Part shown: positions 60,600 through 64,000 of the stretch, in pieces
How positions within the stretch are numbered: the first letter of the stretch is position 1
How the letters are laid out: each line of letters opens with the position of its first letter
From: Neoroseomonas alkaliterrae
Lineage (GTDB): Bacteria > Pseudomonadota > Alphaproteobacteria > Acetobacterales > Acetobacteraceae
Assembly (NCBI RefSeq): GCF_014199195.1
Contig: NZ_JACIJE010000001.1
Coordinates: forward strand, 558,001-622,000
Length of the DNA stretch: 64,000 bases
Direction of reading: 5' to 3'
Notes under the pieces: model-generated
Database searches by the model: none
The model's input: only the letters and a program-made list of their open reading frames with translations
Told to the model about the DNA's origin: nothing
Translations under genes and position numbers: made by a program

Positions 60600-61301
60600 A
60601 TGCCACGCCTGATGTCCACGCTCGCCCTCGCGGGGCTGCTGCGCGAATCCGCCTCCGCGCTCGAGGCCGCGCTGGGCGCTCCGGTGCGGATGGACCCCGC
60701 CCCCACCAAGGCGCTGGAGGCGCGCATCCGCGAGGGCGAGCGCGCCGACGCCGCAGTGCTGACGGCCGAATCCGTCGCCGCCCTCGTCGCCGATGCGGTG
60801 CTCGATGGCCGAACGGCGCGGCCGCTCGCGCATTCGCGCATCGGCCTCGCGGTGAAGGCCGGGGCGACGCACCCGGATATCGGCAGCGTCGAGGCCCTGC
60901 GCCGCCTGCTGCTGGAGGTGCCCTCGCTCTGCTACTCGCGCGCCGGCGCATCCGGCATCTTCTTCGCCGGGCTGATCGAGCGCCTGGGCATCGCGGCCGA
61001 GGTGAACGCCAAGGCCCTGGTGATCCCGCAGGGCTTCACGGCGGAACGGCTCGTCGCCGGGGAGGCCGCGATCGCCATCCAGCAGGTCAGCGAACTGATG
61101 GAGGTGCCCGGCATCGAGGTGGTCGGGCCGCTGCCCGAGGGCGCGCAGACCATCGCCGTCTTCGCGGGCGCCGCCTTCCTGGGCGCGGCGGAGGGCGCCG
61201 CGCTGCTCGATGCGGTGGCGCGGCTGTGCACGCCGGAGCGGCTCGCGGCGAAGGGGCTGGAGGCGCCCCACGGCGCGGAAGGGCTCCCGCGATGGCGATG
61301 A
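60600..61301 (+). CDS. ModA-like periplasmic-binding-fold protein
   Basis: 233 residues with the binding-protein fold of ModA/molybdate-type proteins: STLALAGLLRESASALEAAL, ADAAVLTAESVAALVADAVL, ARPLAHSRIGLAVKAGATHP and AEVNAKALVIPQGFTAERLV. No signal peptide is visible, and no permease or ATPase lies nearby, so a cytoplasmic binding or sensing role is possible. Start at ATG 60600; no good SD. Confidence 0.75.
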   Translation: MPRLMSTLALAGLLRESASALEAALGAPVRMDPAPTKALEARIREGERADAAVLTAESVAALVADAVLDGRTARPLAHSRIGLAVKAGATHPDIGSVEALRRLLLEVPSLCYSRAGASGIFFAGLIERLGIAAEVNAKALVIPQGFTAERLVAGEAAIAIQQVSELMEVPGIEVVGPLPEGAQTIAVFAGAAFLGAAEGAALLDAVARLCTPERLAAKGLEAPHGAEGLPRWR

Positions 61302-61328
61302 CAGGCGCGGCGCGGCGAGGGCGCTTCC

Positions 61329-61372
61329 GATGCCAGCCGGGCAAAGGGTTGTCCTTTGCCCGCTCGGTATCA
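61329..61372. repeat. Extragenic palindrome, copy E
   Basis: Perfect 10-bp arms CGGGCAAAGG (61338-61347) and CCTTTGCCCG (61353-61362) around GTTGT, framed by GATGCC and GGTATCA. Between convergent genes (ModA-like + and L,D-transpeptidase -). Shares the GGTATCA end and CAAAGG core with copies A-C. Confidence 0.8.
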
Positions 61373-61419
61373 GCCCATGGTCCCGCGCGTGGTCGCCACG
61401 CCAGCGCCGCCCGCCGGCA

Positions 61420-62823
61420 TCACGCCTCCGCCGTGCCGAGCCGCTGCATCAGCCCGGCGTCGCGCGCGTAGAAGTCCGGGCGGAACTGGATCGTCCCGTC
61501 ATCGTCGAGGAAGGCGGTGTGGTAGGTGACGAAGACCGGCACCGGGCGCGGCAGCCTGGTGCGGATCGTGCTGCCATCCGCGATCTTCTCGTCGATCGCC
61601 TCGATCGGCTGGCGCATGAGCAGCGCCGCCAGCTCGCGCGGGTTCTCGACGCGGATGCACCCGCGGCTCATCTGCCGGTTGCCGCGGCTGAAGACGAAGC
61701 GGTCCGGCGTGTCGTGCAGATAGACATCGAAGGGGTTCGGCATGTCGAACAGGATGTAGCCGAGCCCCGCCGTGGGCCCGGGCAGCTGCTCGACCTCGCC
61801 ATTGGGGCGCATGACCATGTTGTTGCGCGCGAGGTAGTCGGGGTCGCGCGCGATGCGCGGCAGGATCTCCGCCTCGACGATGTCCCGCGGCACGATCCAG
61901 GGCGGGTTGAAGAAGCTCGCCTCGATCAGCGCGTCGAATTCCGGGCTCTGGTTGCGCTCGTTCACCTCGCCGACCACGACGCGCGTGGTGAAGACCGGCT
62001 CCCCGCCGCGATAGAACACCAGCCGCTGGTTCGGGATGTTCACCCACACGCGCTCGGGCGGCAGGCGGCGCGGCAGCCAGCGCTCCCGCTCCATGTTCAC
62101 CTTGAGGCTGCGGATCCGCTCCGCCGCCGCCGCGGCCGCCGCGCGCCCCACCGCTGGGCGGCGCGGGGCGAGCAGCATCGCCCGCAGCGCGAGGTAGGTC
62201 GGCGTCTGCGGCGCCAGCGCCTCGATCCCCTCGGCCGGGTCGGGGCGCCAGAGCGCGTCGTGCAGCGCCTCGGCCACGTCCACCGTGCCGGGCTGCAGCG
62301 CCTCGAAGGGCTTCCGCCGCCCGGGGGGCACGGCGCCATGCGCCAGCGCGTCGGCATAGGAGAGCGCGGCGCCGGTCAGCAGGATCTCGCGCCGCAAGGG
62401 CGAGAAGGTCTCGATCCTGCGGAGCTGCGGGGCGTGGAAGGCCTCGGGGTCGAGCCCGTGGGCGCCGGCGCGCAGCACCGTCTCGACCACGGCCTGGGCC
62501 TCCGCCTCGCGGCTGGCCCAGACCGGCCGGTAGCCCCGCCGCCCGTAGAAGCGCCGCAGCGCGTCGAGGTCGAGCGCCTTGCCGCCGACGCGGATCTCCC
62601 GCGCGCCTTCCAGGATATGGGCCAGTTCGCCATCGTTGCGCGGCGCCAGCACTGCGGGCGCCGGGCGCGGCGGAGGCGCCCCGGCGCAGGCGCCGAGCCC
62701 GAGCGTCGCGCCCAGCGCGGCGGCGCCTTGCAGCAGCGCACGGCGCCGCGGCGCGGGGGATGCGTCCGGCGCGCCCACCCCCCGGCCTTCCGCCCCCGTC
62801 GCGTCACCCCGCCCGCTCACCAC
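61420..62823 (-). CDS. L,D-transpeptidase, YcbB/LdtD-like
   Basis: 467 residues: leader with AAALGATLGLGACAG (lipobox-like Cys near residue 47), a peptidoglycan-binding-like region (GRRGYRPVWASREAEAQAVV), scaffold domain, and YkuD catalytic domain with MSRGCIRVENPRELA containing the active-site Cys and preceding YLHDTPDRFVFSRGNRQMSRG. Makes 3-3 cross-links in peptidoglycan. The adjacent GTG codons at 62823/62820 follow AAGGAGAGGA and were preferred; the frame is open to 62976. Confidence 0.9.
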   Translation of the reverse strand: MVSGRGDATGAEGRGVGAPDASPAPRRRALLQGAAALGATLGLGACAGAPPPRPAPAVLAPRNDGELAHILEGAREIRVGGKALDLDALRRFYGRRGYRPVWASREAEAQAVVETVLRAGAHGLDPEAFHAPQLRRIETFSPLRREILLTGAALSYADALAHGAVPPGRRKPFEALQPGTVDVAEALHDALWRPDPAEGIEALAPQTPTYLALRAMLLAPRRPAVGRAAAAAAAERIRSLKVNMERERWLPRRLPPERVWVNIPNQRLVFYRGGEPVFTTRVVVGEVNERNQSPEFDALIEASFFNPPWIVPRDIVEAEILPRIARDPDYLARNNMVMRPNGEVEQLPGPTAGLGYILFDMPNPFDVYLHDTPDRFVFSRGNRQMSRGCIRVENPRELAALLMRQPIEAIDEKIADGSTIRTRLPRPVPVFVTYHTAFLDDDGTIQFRPDFYARDAGLMQRLGTAEA

Positions 62824-62959
62824 GTCCTCTCCTTGAAACCCCGCGGCCTTGGCGAAAGGCCGTTTGACACACATGTGAGAATCTCGCTTCACTTTGCATG
62901 TGTCCATGCACGACCGACGTCCCTGTATGGCGATGCAAGACACGATGGAGATGATCAAG

Positions 62960-63136
62960 ATGCGCGCTGGTTCCAAGATGACCTCCCGCCCCGGGCTGCG
63001 CCGGCCGTCCGCCGTGTTCGCCCTGCTGGCCCCCCTCCTGCTGCTCGCCGCGACGGCCTGCGCGCCGGAGCCGCCGCCGCCGGCGCCCGCCCCGGTCGCG
63101 CCGGCCCCGGCCCCGGTGCCCCCCGCGCGCGGCTGA
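62960..63136 (+). CDS. Small Pro-rich lipoprotein
   Basis: About 58 residues: basic start, hydrophobic LLAPLLLLAATAC (lipobox Cys), then a 22-residue Pro/Ala tail (PEPPPPAPAPVAPAPAP). Resembles the entericidin-type or generic short lipoproteins with only a Pro-rich mature part. ATG 62960 has GGAG about 9 nt upstream; longer starts back to 62894 exist. TTGACA at 62864-62869 could be its -35. Confidence 0.5.
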   Translation: MRAGSKMTSRPGLRRPSAVFALLAPLLLLAATACAPEPPPPAPAPVAPAPAPVPPARG

Positions 63137-63323
63137 CCCTGATCAGGCGGCGGGGCATGCCCCGCCGCCGCCAGCCCTGCGCGTCGTCCGCGTCGCGGAC
63201 GAGCAGCCCGCCGTCACCGCGCGGGTAACGTCGTCTTGCGCGCCGGGGCGCGCGGACGCCTCGATGCGAGACCGATCCCATCGAGCCGGGCGGCCAAGCG
63301 CCGCACCAACCTTGCTCTGCTTG

Positions 63324-64000
63324 TCAGCCCTGTCTCAGCCGCCGGGCGATGACCTTGCCGGAGACCGGCACGATCAGGTCGTAATGGTCGGCCTGGGTCA
63401 CATCCAGGATCTGCCGGGGCCTGTAGGCGACGACATTGGTCCCGCCGCGATGGCGCAGGCTGTCATAGACGATGCCTGACCGCCCTGAGGCCCGCACCGT
63501 TTCCCCGAAGGCCTGCGAGGCGGCGTAGCTCGCCGGCGCGTAGAGGTCGGGCCGGCTGTCCCGCGCGCCGCGGAGATCGACATGATCCGCCCCGGCCAGG
63601 CGGCAGGTGTAGCAGCGGAAGGTGCGGCGGGCCTCGGTCATGGCGCGCGCCACCGCCTCGCGGCGGAGGTGGTGCGCCACCTCGGCGATCGCCGTGGTCA
63701 GGGCCGCTGCCGCATACCAGGCGCCGAGCCCGGGGCCGTTGAAGCGGCCGCCGCCCGGGGCGGCGTGCAGGAAGGCGGCCATGACCACGCTGGCATTCGG
63801 CCGGCCGAAGACCCAGTCCTCGCGCGGCAGCCGCGCCAGGCGCTCCGCGACCAGGCGGTCATTCGTCCAGCCCTCGAGCTCCATCACCGCCGCGAGGTCC
63901 TCCGCGCTCGCCACGCGCTCGAAGGCGGAGACGGGCGGGAAGCGCGAGGGGATGAGCCGCCAGGCGGGCGACGGCGCCGCGGTGCCGCGCTCCCCGCTCA
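63324..64000 (-). CDS. RES-domain protein (NAD-phosphorylase toxin-like), 5' end outside window
   Basis: Runs off the right edge; the frame is open to 64000 and its upstream part reads WRLIPSRFPPVSAFERVAS, the usual RES N-terminus, so a GTG at 63914 is internal. Conserved stretches: GGRFNGPGLGAWYAAAALTT with the RES-type Arg, and SLRHRGGTNVVAYRPRQILD. RES toxins deplete NAD+ and are normally paired with an upstream Xre/MbcA-type antitoxin, which would lie beyond the window. The 187-bp gap to its left is GC-rich without features. Confidence 0.85.
   Translation of the reverse strand, partial: SGERGTAAPSPAWRLIPSRFPPVSAFERVASAEDLAAVMELEGWTNDRLVAERLARLPREDWVFGRPNASVVMAAFLHAAPGGGRFNGPGLGAWYAAAALTTAIAEVAHHLRREAVARAMTEARRTFRCYTCRLAGADHVDLRGARDSRPDLYAPASYAASQAFGETVRASGRSGIVYDSLRHRGGTNVVAYRPRQILDVTQADHYDLIVPVSGKVIARRLRQG

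Overview
The window is about 64 kb of very GC-rich bacterial DNA with dense coding, strong third-position G/C bias and many ATGA/GTGA gene overlaps. Gene content (ffs-dnaX-ybaB-recR, rph/rdgB beside hrcA, a Bug-family solute-binding protein, DevBCA-type exporter, hmu-type haem uptake, a glycine-zipper lipoprotein) fits an alphaproteobacterium of the Acetobacteraceae, Roseomonas-like. That placement is inference from gene content and composition; no rRNA or tRNA gene is visible.

Layout. 0.3-4.8 kb: cell-envelope genes (RlpA-like protein, a polysaccharide-type ABC-2 exporter pair, glycine-zipper lipoprotein, lytic transglycosylase with SPOR domain). 5.0-12.4 kb: a same-strand acyl-CoA catabolic operon (ADP-forming acyl-CoA ligase, MaoC hydratase, two-subunit CoA-transferase, two acyl-CoA dehydrogenases, enoyl-CoA hydratase), followed by an amidase behind a strong leader hairpin. 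14-19 kb: DUF805 protein, small lipoprotein, an ATC-hydrolase-family protein whose ribosome-binding site lies inside a terminator stem, a methyltransferase, an enolase-superfamily enzyme and a DMT transporter. 19.2-26.4 kb: a complete haem-uptake locus on the minus strand (hemP, outer-membrane receptor, tonB, hemS, hmuTUV) with a candidate Fur box. 27-33 kb: DUF2459 lipoprotein, Lrp regulator, PEP-CTERM-like secreted protein, rpe, heparinase-family protein, MFS transporter. 33-41 kb: flavin reductase, PhzF, a secreted six-repeat protein followed 25 bp later by a Cupin_4 oxygenase, an ABM-fold monooxygenase, MetE-like, RraA-like and LOG-family genes. 40.5-53.7 kb: mostly housekeeping (rdgB, rph, hrcA, recR, ybaB, dnaX, SRP RNA, nudC, nth), plus a polytopic spermidine-synthase-like protein coupled to a signal-peptide-bearing PCMT. 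53.8-57.6 kb: TetR-DevB-DevC-DevA exporter with an operator inside its promoter. 57.8-64 kb: Bug protein, M3 oligopeptidase, ModA-like protein, L,D-transpeptidase, small lipoprotein and a RES-domain protein running off the right edge.

The most interesting items are (1) the D/G/R-rich repeat protein paired with a RoxA/FIH-type Cupin_4 2-oxoglutarate oxygenase, which looks like a substrate-modifier pair; (2) two families of dispersed extragenic palindromes, one of which carries the stop codons of two genes and another of which is read in frame as the start of a hydrolase; and (3) regulatory hairpins directly before start codons.
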